This document shows positions 17,217 through 26,492 of a stretch of DNA of 57,929 nt, in pieces. The stretch comes from Betaproteobacteria bacterium. GTDB lineage: Bacteria > Acidobacteriota > Terriglobia > Acidiferrales > UBA7541. The stretch lies in NCBI GenBank assembly GCA_903970165.1, contig CAJCHZ010000099.1:1-57929 (forward strand), written 5' to 3'. The notes beneath the pieces are model-generated. The model did no database searches. It was not told where the DNA came from and saw nothing but the letters and a program-made list of their open reading frames with translations. Position numbers and translations under genes: made by a program. The stretch's first letter is position 1, and each line of letters starts with the position of its first letter.

Positions 17217-17717
17217 AATCTTCGTCTGAACAACACGTCCGGCCAAATGGATTTGGCCCGCAGTAAGAGAGCATCTTGCAAAAGTGTTGTTGCCCCACCT
17301 CTGGGAAGACTGACTTGCGCCGTCTCACCCGCTTCCCGGATTTCCGCTGCTCAACTAATCCTCCTGCCCGTTAGATGATATTTCCCGGCATGGCTAGTGC
17401 GTTTTTAGAGCTCGCTAGATTCCAGATGTGGAAAGTCGTTAGGAAAGACTGCCCACATAGTGAACCACGAATCTTATATCCGAGCGTTGCATCGTATGTA
17501 TTTTTGCGAAACGTGCACTTTCGGACAGATTCGAGGCCAGCAAAGCTCGAAACTCAGAACACAACATATTCAAAAGCACGAGCATATTGAAGATTGCATG
17601 TAACAACGACTCGATGACGATTTAATGATGATAGGAATCTGCAGCCCTGACGACGAAGCGTGGCCTCCATCATCCGAACGGCGGATGAACGAGCACCGGC
17701 GACGAGAAAGCTTCTCC
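17217..17717. other. Intergenic region after hypE
   Basis: About 500 bases with no supported gene and no convincing terminator hairpin. Two in-frame ATGs upstream of the porin (17625 and 17685) lie at its end but give a poor signal peptide, so the region is treated as noncoding. A promoter for the porin-tcu genes is presumably here; I cannot place it. Confidence 0.5.
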
Positions 17718-19010
17718 ATGTTCGGCAGACATCTGCGGATAGTCCTTCTACTGTGCTCCGGTCTTTGGGCACTCGCATTTCCGGTTTATGGGCAGACTGC
17801 GCCAGCAGAAACGCTCAGCGGTCCAGACGCCCATGAAATTCTGGGCCTCAACGGTCATCTCTTTGGGGATTGGGGCGGAGAGCGGTCGAGCTTACAAGAG
17901 CGAGGAGTGGATTTTGATTTTCATTACATCAGCGACTCACTTTGGAACATCGAGAGCGAGCAGAAAGAACGATTCGCAAGCTGGAACCGCTTCCGCGGGA
18001 CTGTGGACATCGATTTCGGCGCATTGATCGATCAGCCGGGATTGTATTTTCACGCAACTGCTCTTTGGCAAGGCGGCGGCAATCTCGGAAGCTACCTCGG
18101 GCTCCTGACCAGCCCCAGCGGGATGTCTAGCCATAATTTATTTCGCCTCGATTCATGGTGGATTGAAAAGCGATGGCAGAGAAATCGCATAGCCCTTCGC
18201 GTGGGCCAGTTCGCGGGCCAGGATTCTTACGGAGATCAGGACTACGGAACATCCTTCTTCTTCGAGCCGATGAGCTATGCCTTGAGCAATTTATCCACCA
18301 CCTTCGAAACCGGCAGCCCCGCCTCGACGCCGGCGCTGGAAATCCGCGTCGTATTGATCCGCAACCTCTATGTGAAATCGATAGTGCTGGCCGGGGATCG
18401 CGAACCTTTTTCCCACAACGCAACAGGCCTGGTGCCCCAGTTCCGTGGATCTCCGGTGAGCGTTTCAGAGATAGGGTTTACTCCTGGCAAGAAGGCGTCG
18501 GCCGTGCGCCCAGCTGACGACGTCGAGAGCCGTAGGGGATATTCGGGCCTCTACCAGTTCGGCGTCGCATACAATCCCGGGAAATTCGAGACCTCAACAG
18601 GTGCGAAAAGGTCGGGGAACTACCTTTTGTATTGGATGGGCAGCCAGGCACTCTGGCGCTTAGACCCAAAGGGTGGGAAGGGGTTGGATGCGACGTTCGC
18701 ATACGACTGGAGTCCTGCGAACCTCAATAACGACAACCGTGTGCTCACCGCGGGGTTGCGCTTTAACGAGCCACTGCCTCTACCCATTCATAACACTATG
18801 TCTTTCGGCTATGTGCAAAATCGGCTAAATTCCCAATTCCTTCCTACCGGCATGCCCGCATGGAAGGCCGAGCGCGGTCTTGAGTTCAACACCTTGTTCA
18901 ACATCAGACCCATGCTCCTCCTCCAACCAGTGATCCAATATTACGCAAACGTGGGTGGCGGGGCGCAGCGCGCGGTTGTGATCGGATTCAGAACCAAGGT
19001 CGAGTTCTAG
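17718..19010 (+). CDS. OprB-type carbohydrate-selective porin family protein
   Basis: A 430-residue outer-membrane protein. The start at ATG 17718 (MFGRHLRIVLLL) gives a clean Sec signal peptide with a hydrophobic core and a VYGQ cleavage region; earlier starts would bury it. The N-terminal LFGDWGGERSSLQERGVDFD is the OprB signature. The rest shows alternating beta-strand character and ends in a terminal phenylalanine (TKVEF), typical of barrel assembly. OprB porins let small polar nutrients cross the outer membrane. Placement ahead of an MFS permease and tcuAB suggests uptake of the same organic acid, by inference. Confidence 0.82.
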   Translation: MFGRHLRIVLLLCSGLWALAFPVYGQTAPAETLSGPDAHEILGLNGHLFGDWGGERSSLQERGVDFDFHYISDSLWNIESEQKERFASWNRFRGTVDIDFGALIDQPGLYFHATALWQGGGNLGSYLGLLTSPSGMSSHNLFRLDSWWIEKRWQRNRIALRVGQFAGQDSYGDQDYGTSFFFEPMSYALSNLSTTFETGSPASTPALEIRVVLIRNLYVKSIVLAGDREPFSHNATGLVPQFRGSPVSVSEIGFTPGKKASAVRPADDVESRRGYSGLYQFGVAYNPGKFETSTGAKRSGNYLLYWMGSQALWRLDPKGGKGLDATFAYDWSPANLNNDNRVLTAGLRFNEPLPLPIHNTMSFGYVQNRLNSQFLPTGMPAWKAERGLEFNTLFNIRPMLLLQPVIQYYANVGGGAQRAVVIGFRTKVEF

Positions 19011-19334
19011 AGAGACGAAACATTCGATCGTATTAGCGTTCGCGCAATAGCAACCCTAACCTGAAGGCGGGCCGCGCGGCTACTTATCCCTGACTCTTGA
19101 AAGTGTCCCGTATTGGACAGTCTCTGTATTGCGAATCCATATAGCATCCCACTTTGTGAAAGGATTCATTGAACGCAATCGCAGGTTTGAGTTCCTGATT
19201 GGTAGTGTTGTAGACGCGCGACACTGACAGGCAACCCTAAGTTCTTGGGCGTCGACAGGTTTTTGTGCGTGCCCTCTGCATAACACGCCCTCTGAAATTC
19301 GGCCGAGTTCATACAAGCTCTTCGAGGTAGCAAG
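19011..19334. other. Intergenic region between porin and MFS genes
   Basis: About 320 bases without a supported gene. The string CCGTATTGGACAG at ~19108-19120 also occurs in the integrase relic at 25.5 kb, but the surrounding codons do not continue the similarity. No terminator or consensus promoter found. Confidence 0.45.
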
Positions 19335-20702
19335 TTGGCGACAATATCGCTCGATCAGGCTGCTCCAAACGCATCACAAGCCGCGCGACATTCAGCCGCG
19401 GCACGCCTTGATCGCCTCCCTATTGGTTCTTTTCACAAGAAAGTCATGTGGCTGCTAGCCTATGTCTTTTTTTTCGAGCTGGGAGACCTTAACAACTTTG
19501 GTTTCGCGGCTCCAGAGCTACGGGTGCAATGGAAGCTGTCGATTGGTACAGTCGGGCTCGTAACTTCAGCGGCCTTCATCGGTATGTTTGTAGGAGCGGT
19601 CGCAGGCGGCTGGTTTTCCGACAAGGTAGGGCGAAAGAAGGCTCTGCTCCTGACAACTGTGTGGTACTCGACCTTCTCGCTTCTAAATGCCTTCGCCTGG
19701 AACGTGCCGGGGCTTTTCGTCACGCGATGTCTGACCGGTGTAGGGCTTGCCGCGATGACGGTTGCCGCCATCACGTATATCAGCGAGATGTTCCCGGCAA
19801 GCAAACGAGGTACCTATCAGGCCTGGATTATGACTATCGGCCTCTTGGGAATTCCCGCATCCGCGTTCGTGGCGGGAGAGATCACGCCAATGGCTGCCTA
19901 CGGCTGGCGGCTGGTGTTCATCTGGGGCGCACTCGGCATATTGATTTTGTTGTTTTCCCACAAACTAGAAGAATCACCACGTTGGTATGAGAACCAGGGC
20001 CAGCTAGCCAAGGCGGATGCCGTTTTGGATCGCATCGAAGCACACACCAAGGCCAGTTCAGGATCTCTTCCCGCCCTGTTGGCAGAACCGGTAAGCCCTC
20101 CGCGGCACGGAAAGTTTACGGATCTCTTCGCACCGGCCTCTCTGCGACGCACGTCCATGCTGATCGGCGTCTATATCTTCCAGACTATTGGCCTGTTCGG
20201 ATTCATGGCTTGGGTACCGACGCTACTAGCGGCACGGGGTTTTCCGGTGGTGAAGTCGCTGCTATGGGTTTCGATCATGTACGTGGGTGCTCCGATCGGC
20301 GCCTTGATCGCAGTGCTCGTGTCTGATAAGTGGGAGCGTAAGTACCTGATCACTATCGCGGCAGTGGTGATTGCCTGGTTCGGCATAATGTATGGGCTCA
20401 GCTCCAAGATGGTGCCGATTATTATCTTGGGCTTCTGCGTTTCGATGTTCATTCAAAGTTTCGCGCCGTTGCTGTACGCCTACACACCCGAATGCTTTCC
20501 TACGCAAATTCGCAGCTCCGGTTCAGGCATCGCGTATGGAGCCGGGCGGCTGGCGAATGTTTTCGGGCCACTGATAATTGCTTTCCTGTTTACGCACTAC
20601 GGCTACAAGAGTGTGTTCATCTATATCGCTGCAACATGGCTGTTGGTTGCTGCAATCGTCAGCCTATTTGGACCAAAGACCAAGGGTCAGGCGCTCACAT
20701 AG
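19335..20702 (+). CDS. MFS transporter (organic acid/aromatic acid:H+ symporter-like)
   Basis: A 455-residue protein with 12 predicted helices. It starts at TTG 19335 behind a GAGGT site. The MFS signature GWFSDKVGRKKALL lies between helices 2 and 3 (~92-105) and a related KWERK loop lies in the second half; ECFPTQIRSSGSGIAYG is typical of the metabolite:H+ and aromatic acid:H+ symporter branches. It sits directly upstream of tcuA and tcuB, the position of TcuC in tricarballylate operons. It is therefore the likely uptake permease for the same tricarboxylate, though the exact substrate is uncertain. Confidence 0.85.
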   Translation: MATISLDQAAPNASQAARHSAAARLDRLPIGSFHKKVMWLLAYVFFFELGDLNNFGFAAPELRVQWKLSIGTVGLVTSAAFIGMFVGAVAGGWFSDKVGRKKALLLTTVWYSTFSLLNAFAWNVPGLFVTRCLTGVGLAAMTVAAITYISEMFPASKRGTYQAWIMTIGLLGIPASAFVAGEITPMAAYGWRLVFIWGALGILILLFSHKLEESPRWYENQGQLAKADAVLDRIEAHTKASSGSLPALLAEPVSPPRHGKFTDLFAPASLRRTSMLIGVYIFQTIGLFGFMAWVPTLLAARGFPVVKSLLWVSIMYVGAPIGALIAVLVSDKWERKYLITIAAVVIAWFGIMYGLSSKMVPIIILGFCVSMFIQSFAPLLYAYTPECFPTQIRSSGSGIAYGAGRLANVFGPLIIAFLFTHYGYKSVFIYIAATWLLVAAIVSLFGPKTKGQALT

Positions 20703-20757
20703 CTGCGTGCGGTATTCCGCTCGCGGAATGATACCTGGCAAGCTTCCGGAGATGCCA

Positions 20758-22209
20758 ATGACGGACGATTTATCGGGAATTGATGTTCTGGTAGTGGGTG
20801 GAGGCAATGCCGCCATGGCGGCGGCTTTGAGTGCGCGTGAAGTCGGAGCCAGTGTGCTTGTGTTGGAGAGCGCGCCGAAAGATTTCCGTGCCGGTAATAG
20901 CCGGCACACCAGAGACCTGAGGTGCATGCACGACGCACCGACGAACGTGATGGCCGGGGCGTATACGGAGGATGAGTTCTACAAAGACATTCAGAGCGTC
21001 ACCGGAGGCCAGACCAACGAGCAACTGGCGCGCATGACAATCCGCGCTTCGGCCACCTGTACCGAGTGGATGAAGCGCCAAGGAGTACGTTTTCAACGCG
21101 CCTTGGGTGGCACCCTTCAGCTGGGGCGTACCAATGCATTTTTTCTCGGCGGTGGGAAAGCCATGATGAACGCGTACTACGACCAGGCGGAACGCGTGGG
21201 CATCCGGGTCGTGTATAACGCCGAAGTGGTGGATCTAAAAGTAGAGGATGGCAAGTTTGAAAGCGCGACTGCCATGGTGGCGGGTAAGCCCGTGGAAGTC
21301 AGGGCCAAAGTTGTCGTGGCGGCTTCTGGAGGCTTCGAAGCGAACTTGGACTGGTTGAAGGAGGCATGGGGCCCGGAAGCTGATAATTTTCTGATCCGCG
21401 GAACTCCATATAACAAAGGCAAGGTTCTGAAAAAATTGCTCGAAAACGGAGTGGAATCTGTAGGCGAAGCGAAACAAGGACATATGGTGGCCATCGATGC
21501 GCGAGCTCCAAAATTCGATGGCGGCATCGTCACACGACTCGATTGCGTCTCGCTGGGCATTGTGGTGAACAGGAACGGCGACCGTTTTTACGACGAAGGC
21601 GAGGACTTTTGGCCGAAGCGCTATGCCATCTGGGGACGCTTGGTGGCAAACCAACCGGAGCAGATTGGCTACTGCATTATCGATTCCAAAGCGATGGGTA
21701 AGTTCATGCCTTCGGTTTTCCCGCCGGATACGGCGCAGAACATCGGCGAACTGGCAAAAATATTGAAACTGCCCGTCGAGAAGGTGGTAGCCACGGTCAA
21801 GGCTTACAACGACGCGGTGCAACTTGGTACGTTTAACCACGACGTTTTGGACGACTGCAAGACCTCGGGCTTGGATCCCGAAAAGACGCATTGGGCTTTG
21901 CGCATCGATAAACCGCCCTTCTACGCCTATGGATTGCGGCCGGGTCTCACGTTTACCTATCTCGGACTGAAAGTCGATGAGCACGCTCGAGCGCAGATGA
22001 AGGGTGGCAAGGGAGCGCGAAATATTTTTGCGGCAGGCGAGATCATGGTCGGCAACATTCTGGGGAAAGGGTACACCGCGGGCATTGGCGTCACCATTGG
22101 GACGGTGTTTGGCCGCATCGCGGGGCGTGAGGCTGCGTCACAAGCGCTACACCCTGTTGAAACGCGGAAGGACACGAAAGTTGAGGAATTCGTCCATGCT
22201 GCCGACTGA
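20758..22209 (+). CDS. tcuA: FAD-dependent tricarballylate dehydrogenase (TcuA/CobZ family)
   Basis: A 483-residue flavoprotein of the fumarate reductase/succinate dehydrogenase superfamily. The FAD-binding motif VLVVGGGNAAMAAALSARE lies at ~10-28. The family segment GNSRHTRDLRCMHD, the FLGGGKAMMNAYY region and the C-terminal FAAGEIMVGNILGKGYTAG with the conserved Gly-rich FAD loop follow. The family oxidises tricarballylate to cis-aconitate. Starts at 20728 and 20752 are in frame; 20758 is chosen for the GGAG ahead of it. tcuB begins inside its last codons (14-base overlap), in keeping with the partnership in which TcuB reoxidises the FADH2. Confidence 0.85.
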   Translation: MTDDLSGIDVLVVGGGNAAMAAALSAREVGASVLVLESAPKDFRAGNSRHTRDLRCMHDAPTNVMAGAYTEDEFYKDIQSVTGGQTNEQLARMTIRASATCTEWMKRQGVRFQRALGGTLQLGRTNAFFLGGGKAMMNAYYDQAERVGIRVVYNAEVVDLKVEDGKFESATAMVAGKPVEVRAKVVVAASGGFEANLDWLKEAWGPEADNFLIRGTPYNKGKVLKKLLENGVESVGEAKQGHMVAIDARAPKFDGGIVTRLDCVSLGIVVNRNGDRFYDEGEDFWPKRYAIWGRLVANQPEQIGYCIIDSKAMGKFMPSVFPPDTAQNIGELAKILKLPVEKVVATVKAYNDAVQLGTFNHDVLDDCKTSGLDPEKTHWALRIDKPPFYAYGLRPGLTFTYLGLKVDEHARAQMKGGKGARNIFAAGEIMVGNILGKGYTAGIGVTIGTVFGRIAGREAASQALHPVETRKDTKVEEFVHAAD

Positions 22210-23308
22210 ATTGCTGCAGGAAGGTGAGCATCTGATGACAGTGTGCAACGCTTGCCGTTACTGCGAAGGCTATTGCGCGGTGTGGCAGACGATGGAGTCA
22301 CGCTTGGTATTTGTGGAGAGCGATCTGAATTACCTTGCAAACCTTTGCCACAATTGCGGTGAGTGCTTTTACTCGTGCCAGTATTCGCCACCGCACGAGT
22401 TCAACATCAATCCGCCAAAAACTTTGGCCAAGATTCGTTTATACACCTATGGACTCTACGCCTGGCCGGGCCCACTAGCCAAGGCCTTCTGCAAGAACGG
22501 GCTGCTGGTGTCACTGCTTGCGGCGGCAGTGCTCATCGCTTTTCTATTGGCGGCGAGCTTGGCTCTTGGCAGCCGCCTGTGGGAACCCGTTCGCGGGGGA
22601 GACTTCTACCAGATCATTCCGCACAGTGTGATGGCGCTGACTTTCTCGGTTGTGGGGTCGTTCTCTGCGCTGGCTTTGCTGATCGGCTTTCTTCGATTCT
22701 GGCGCGACTCCGGGGAGTCGTATTCCACGCTCGCCAATCCGGTCGCGCTATTCAGAGCCGCGAAGGATGTTCTCAGCCTCAAGAATCTGGACAACGACGG
22801 TGCGGGCTGCAGCTATCCAAGGGAAAAGAGTTCGGAGGCGCTGCGCTGGTTCCATCACGCGACGTTTTACGGATTTCTGTCCTGTCTCGTCGCTACCACT
22901 CTAGGTGCAATCTACTACTACGTGTTCGGCTGGCACGGACCTCCGGGCTTTTTGAGCTTACCGGTCATCTTCGGCACGGTGGGCGGAATTGGCTTGGTTA
23001 TCGGACCCATAGGCCTCTTTGTGCTGTTGCGGCGCCGCAATCGTGAAATTGTCGATGAGAACCAATCGGGGATGGACTTGGCGTTCATCGTCTTGCTGCT
23101 TTTGATCAGCATCAGCGGACTGCTCCTGCTGTTGTTGCGACAGAGCGCGGCGATGGGCACGTTGCTCGTGGTTCATCTTGGTTTTGTTATGACACTGTTT
23201 TTGACGATGCCCTACGGCAAGTTCGTCCATGGCATCTACCGATCAGGCGCTTTGCTCAAGTGGGCGCTTGAACGCTCACGCCAGTCAGAGAATAAGGCAA
23301 AGGCGTAA
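22196..23308 (+). CDS. tcuB: Tricarballylate utilization Fe-S/membrane protein
   Basis: A 370-residue protein with a GAGGA site before ATG 22196. Its N-terminal half-ferredoxin region carries CNACRYCEGYC (~17-27) and CHNCGECFYSC (~52-62), enough for two [4Fe-4S] clusters. About six transmembrane helices follow, several with His residues (WFHHATFYGF, VVHLGF) that could hold heme b. This is the TcuB/CitB architecture, which passes electrons from the reduced flavin of TcuA to the quinone pool. It is the last gene of the plus-strand group and converges on the PrpD-like gene 26 bases away. Confidence 0.87.
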   Translation: MLPTELLQEGEHLMTVCNACRYCEGYCAVWQTMESRLVFVESDLNYLANLCHNCGECFYSCQYSPPHEFNINPPKTLAKIRLYTYGLYAWPGPLAKAFCKNGLLVSLLAAAVLIAFLLAASLALGSRLWEPVRGGDFYQIIPHSVMALTFSVVGSFSALALLIGFLRFWRDSGESYSTLANPVALFRAAKDVLSLKNLDNDGAGCSYPREKSSEALRWFHHATFYGFLSCLVATTLGAIYYYVFGWHGPPGFLSLPVIFGTVGGIGLVIGPIGLFVLLRRRNREIVDENQSGMDLAFIVLLLLISISGLLLLLLRQSAAMGTLLVVHLGFVMTLFLTMPYGKFVHGIYRSGALLKWALERSRQSENKAKA

Positions 23309-23333
23309 TAGCGCAGCAGCGGCGACCCGAAGA

Positions 23334-24752
23334 TCAAGCATGGGCGGACGCCTTGCCAAAAGACACATTCAAAACATTGGTGAGGCGCGCGATATCGTGT
23401 ATTTCAAGCTGCGCTACTGCCTCCACAATTGCTGCGCGTTGCGCTTCGTTCGTATAAGGGGATGCCAGACTATTGAATTTGGCCACGACTTTGTCCCATG
23501 GCATCGGTCGGGTATAAAATCCTTCATAGTCATGCTTCTCGATGCTGAGTTTTTTCCCGTCGTTTAGTTCAATTTGAATGTGGCATGGCATCTCCGCAGG
23601 GAAGCGCTCGCTCATCGACTTGTCGGGACGGATTATTACCTTGCGCAAGAGGTCTTGCACGTCTTGCTTGAGGATGCGATTGGGTTCGTATTGCGCCGGA
23701 GTAACTGCACCGTCGATAAGCGCCACCGCAATCATGTAGGGCAGACTGTGATCTGCTTCCTCTTTGGTCTGCACGTGTTGTTTATTTCCATCGTTCCCGC
23801 CGCCGATGATGTTGTACGCGACGTCGAAGATGTCGACGCTGATCGCCTTAATTTCGGCTGGCTTGACCTGCTGGGCCGAGTGGAGCTCCAGAGCGGCTTC
23901 CATCGCGGTCTGAGCGTGGAACTCCGCGTTGTACTTCTTGATGTTGGTCTTCAGAACCACCTCGAGATCCTCGTGCGCCCAGTCCAGTTCGAAGGTGCCC
24001 GTGATTGCATCCATTAGGCCGCCCTTCCCTTCGAAGACTTCCAGCGGGCCCGTCACGCCTCGCATTGCGAGGAATGCTGCACTGGTCGCGCCGTACGCCA
24101 TGTTGGGGTAAGCCAGTCCCTTCCAGTTGGAGAGGTTTCCGGAGCGCGTAACCCGCAAGCCCACGTACGAGGCTCCGCTGATCGCGACGGCGTTCGCAAC
24201 GGCAACTTGATCGAGGCCGAGCACCTTGGCGACGCCGGCAGCGACTGCGTAGGCTCCCTGGGTGGTGTGATCAAAACCTTTGGGGCGCACCGGCGCGACA
24301 GCGGAGAGCCGGCACTGGACCTGGTATGCCACCGCGACTGCCGTGAGGAAATCCTTACCGCTTTTCTTGCCATACTCGCTAGCGGCCAACACGGACATCA
24401 CGTTGTCGGCAGGATGGCACGTCTCGTGTTTGGCGATGTAGGAGTCCATGAAATCCAAGTAGCGCTCCAGGGCAGAGTTGTAGAAAGCTGCGAGGTGTGG
24501 GGCGCTTTTGCCGCCCCCGATAAGACTCGATAGAGGCTTGCCGCCGAATTCGTCCAGCTGGGCGTGCAAAGCTTTGACTGGCGAGCCTTCCAGAGCTCCG
24601 ATGGCGCAGCCGATCGAATCGAGAATGTGGATCTTCAGTTGTTGGCGCGCGTCCTTAGATATATCTTCGAAACGCATGCGCACAACGAAAGCCGCGAGTT
24701 GTTCTGCTAACGTCGACTTTTTTTCCTTCGTACCAACTCCTGTCGTAGGCAT
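23334..24752 (-). CDS. MmgE/PrpD family protein
   Basis: A 472-residue protein of the MmgE/PrpD fold, with AAGGAG before its ATG. Family landmarks are HILDSIGCAIGA (~43-54), HPADNVMSVLAASEYGKKSG, DHTTQGAYAVAAGVAKVLGLD and KKYNAEFHAQTAMEAALEL. The superfamily includes 2-methylcitrate dehydratase and cis-aconitate decarboxylase, both acting on tricarboxylates. It converges on tcuAB, whose expected product is cis-aconitate, so a role on the next step of the same pathway is plausible. Sequence alone cannot tell dehydratase from decarboxylase, so no gene symbol is given. Confidence 0.85.
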   Translation of the reverse strand: MPTTGVGTKEKKSTLAEQLAAFVVRMRFEDISKDARQQLKIHILDSIGCAIGALEGSPVKALHAQLDEFGGKPLSSLIGGGKSAPHLAAFYNSALERYLDFMDSYIAKHETCHPADNVMSVLAASEYGKKSGKDFLTAVAVAYQVQCRLSAVAPVRPKGFDHTTQGAYAVAAGVAKVLGLDQVAVANAVAISGASYVGLRVTRSGNLSNWKGLAYPNMAYGATSAAFLAMRGVTGPLEVFEGKGGLMDAITGTFELDWAHEDLEVVLKTNIKKYNAEFHAQTAMEAALELHSAQQVKPAEIKAISVDIFDVAYNIIGGGNDGNKQHVQTKEEADHSLPYMIAVALIDGAVTPAQYEPNRILKQDVQDLLRKVIIRPDKSMSERFPAEMPCHIQIELNDGKKLSIEKHDYEGFYTRPMPWDKVVAKFNSLASPYTNEAQRAAIVEAVAQLEIHDIARLTNVLNVSFGKASAHA

Positions 24753-24888
24753 TTTGAAACTCCTTACTTAATTTGATGTCGAGAATGAATATTGCAGACT
24801 GAGTTGAACAAAGTCGAAAAATGTTGAAAACCGGCACATCCGGGCAATGTCGGTCAAGATCACCTCGCCCGTGGACCTGGCGACCGGG

Positions 24889-25428
24889 CTACGCTTTTGC
24901 AGCCGCGGCCACTTCCCCTGAGTGGAGGGAAAATTGGGCGGGATGTGTAGTCTCGATGATGTCCTTCGCCTTAGCTACCTCTGCTGCGGTCCCACTGACG
25001 ATCAGCAGGAATTGGTCTGTCCTGAGCGCCGCTTCATATTTTACGATACTGTCCTTCGGAACTCCGATGCTGAAGAGCCCAGCTCCCAGTGCTCCCAACG
25101 CCCCTACCTCCACCGCGCCCTCTATTGCTCCCACGATCGACGCGACGATCGGTCCTGCTGCCAGAATTGGGCCGAGACCTGGAATCATGAAAAATGCAGA
25201 ACCGAACAAGAGTCCCCAGAATCCTCCCCAGAACGCGCCCACCTTGCCCCAATACTTCATGCGGTCGCCAGCATTGTAGTAGCCCACCGCATGCTCATCG
25301 GTGTGATACCCCTTTCCGACGATCGACAGTTTATGCAGGTCGACTCCACCGCGTTGAAGTTCCTTAACCGCTTGGTCTGCCTCCGTATGCGTGCTGTAAA
25401 CTGCAACAACTGAATTGCTTTTGGACAT
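24889..25428 (-). CDS. Stress-type membrane protein with glycine-rich helices (DUF1269-like)
   Basis: A 179-residue protein with GAGGAG before ATG 25428. The N-terminal ~60 residues (VVAVYSTHTEADQAVKELQ...LHKLSIVGKGYHTDEHAVGYY) form a small alpha/beta domain like that in general stress proteins. Two glycine/alanine-rich hydrophobic hairpins follow (GAFWGGFWGLLFGSAFFMIPG and GPILAAGPIVASIVGAIEGA cover about 64-108), then a soluble C-terminus. This organisation matches DUF1269/general-stress-protein-like membrane proteins of soil bacteria. Function unknown. It is monocistronic as far as can be seen. Confidence 0.75.
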   Translation of the reverse strand: MSKSNSVVAVYSTHTEADQAVKELQRGGVDLHKLSIVGKGYHTDEHAVGYYNAGDRMKYWGKVGAFWGGFWGLLFGSAFFMIPGLGPILAAGPIVASIVGAIEGAVEVGALGALGAGLFSIGVPKDSIVKYEAALRTDQFLLIVSGTAAEVAKAKDIIETTHPAQFSLHSGEVAAAAKA

Positions 25429-25483
25429 TTCAAAATCTCCTCGAGCACTTGCCGTCGCTCTCAGGCCATCAGGCTAAGTCTCG

Positions 25484-26409
25484 AACCGAACCTTGACACG
25501 TCGCTACCAAAGAAACTGTGCCGTATTGGACAGAATGAGTGGCGAATCCACGCGTTCTCTCTGGGCTGCGGAAGGCCACCTCCGGGAAATGATGCAATTG
25601 CTCTTCAATTGGGCGATGCGTTGGGAATTGACTCCAGCTGGGCGAAACCCCATGAGTCTCGTCCGAGTGAAAGGGTCTTCGAAACGGACGAAAGTTCCGA
25701 GGATTTTGACGATTAAGGAATTCAACCTTCTAGTTGCAAGGTTGACGGAGCCGTTTCGAACAATGGCCCTACTCGCTCTTTTCTTGGGTCCGAGAGTGAG
25801 TGCAATTGCGGGGCGGAAATGGAGCGATATCGATCGGGAGAATTCGACTATCTAAATCGCACGTTCATGGGTTGCCGGCAATGTGGAACACACCAAGACG
25901 GAAGGTTCCGCAAAACCGCTCCCGATGGATCGTGACTTGGCCATGATTCTTTGGCGGCATCGAGAAAGAATGAAGAACGTTGATTCCGAATGGATTTTCG
26001 CGAATCCGCAGACGGGCAAACCCTACTGGCCCGACAAGATTCGTGAAGATCATCTGATTCCGCCTGGGATCGCAGCCGGAGTTGGGTGTGTTGGTGGCAT
26101 TCGTTTCGGCATACTTAATCGTGCTTGTTGCGGGAGCACGAAGTAGATTTGAAAGTTCAGCAGGCTTTAATGAGGCATTCTGATGTCCGAACAACGATGA
26201 ACATCAACACGCACGCAATACCAAGAGCAGTACGCGAAGCAAATCGCAAAGTTGTTCGCAGCATTCAAACGCGACGCGAGCGATTCGCTCGCCGCCATCG
26301 AACCCTGGACCAACCCGCTATCGGCTCTCCGTTTATCGACAACCTGAACGCTTCCATTGACCTGCGCGCGCTCCTAACGGATCTCTTTCTCCCGGCGGAG
26401 ATCGCATAG
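25484..26409 (+). pseudogene. Decayed tyrosine recombinase (phage-type integrase)
   Basis: The pieces of one integrase lie in order but in different frames. The first is RRYQRNCAVLDRMSGES and LLFNWAMRWELTPAGRNPMSL up to LALFLGPRVSAIAGRKWSDID, where the catalytic Arg normally sits, ending in a stop at 25853-25855. Then come VEHTKTEGSAKPLPMDRDLA and WIFANPQTGKPYWP. After a further shift the box II/III region reads WHSFRHT, a TAA stop, then LLREHEVDLKVQQ and LMRHSDVRTTMNINTHA. The N-terminal domain is absent, and at least two frameshifts plus an in-frame stop inside the HxxR region make it inactive. It is a scar of an old mobile element; no tRNA is adjacent. Confidence 0.85.
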
Positions 26410-26413
26410 ATTC

Positions 26414-26444
26414 AACCGCTCGAAGCCTATGGCTTCGAGCGGTT
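26414..26444. terminator. Perfect 14-bp hairpin, probable terminator
   Basis: AACCGCTCGAAGCC (26414-26427) and GGCTTCGAGCGGTT (26431-26444) pair perfectly around a TAT loop. A T-rich stretch (TTCCTTTTT) follows on the plus strand, while the minus strand has a weaker tail. It lies between the integrase relic and the 3' end of the TonB receptor gene, so it could stop transcription from either side. Confidence 0.7.
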
Positions 26445-26492
26445 GGGACTTCCTTTTTCGCAGCGTATGTTTTAATCCGCTAAAGCCACGAT

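Noticed and set aside
19100..19145. Integrase remnant after the porin, based on CCGTATTGGACAG shared with 25.5 kb
   Set aside because: Similarity stops after 13 bases and the neighbouring codons do not continue the integrase.
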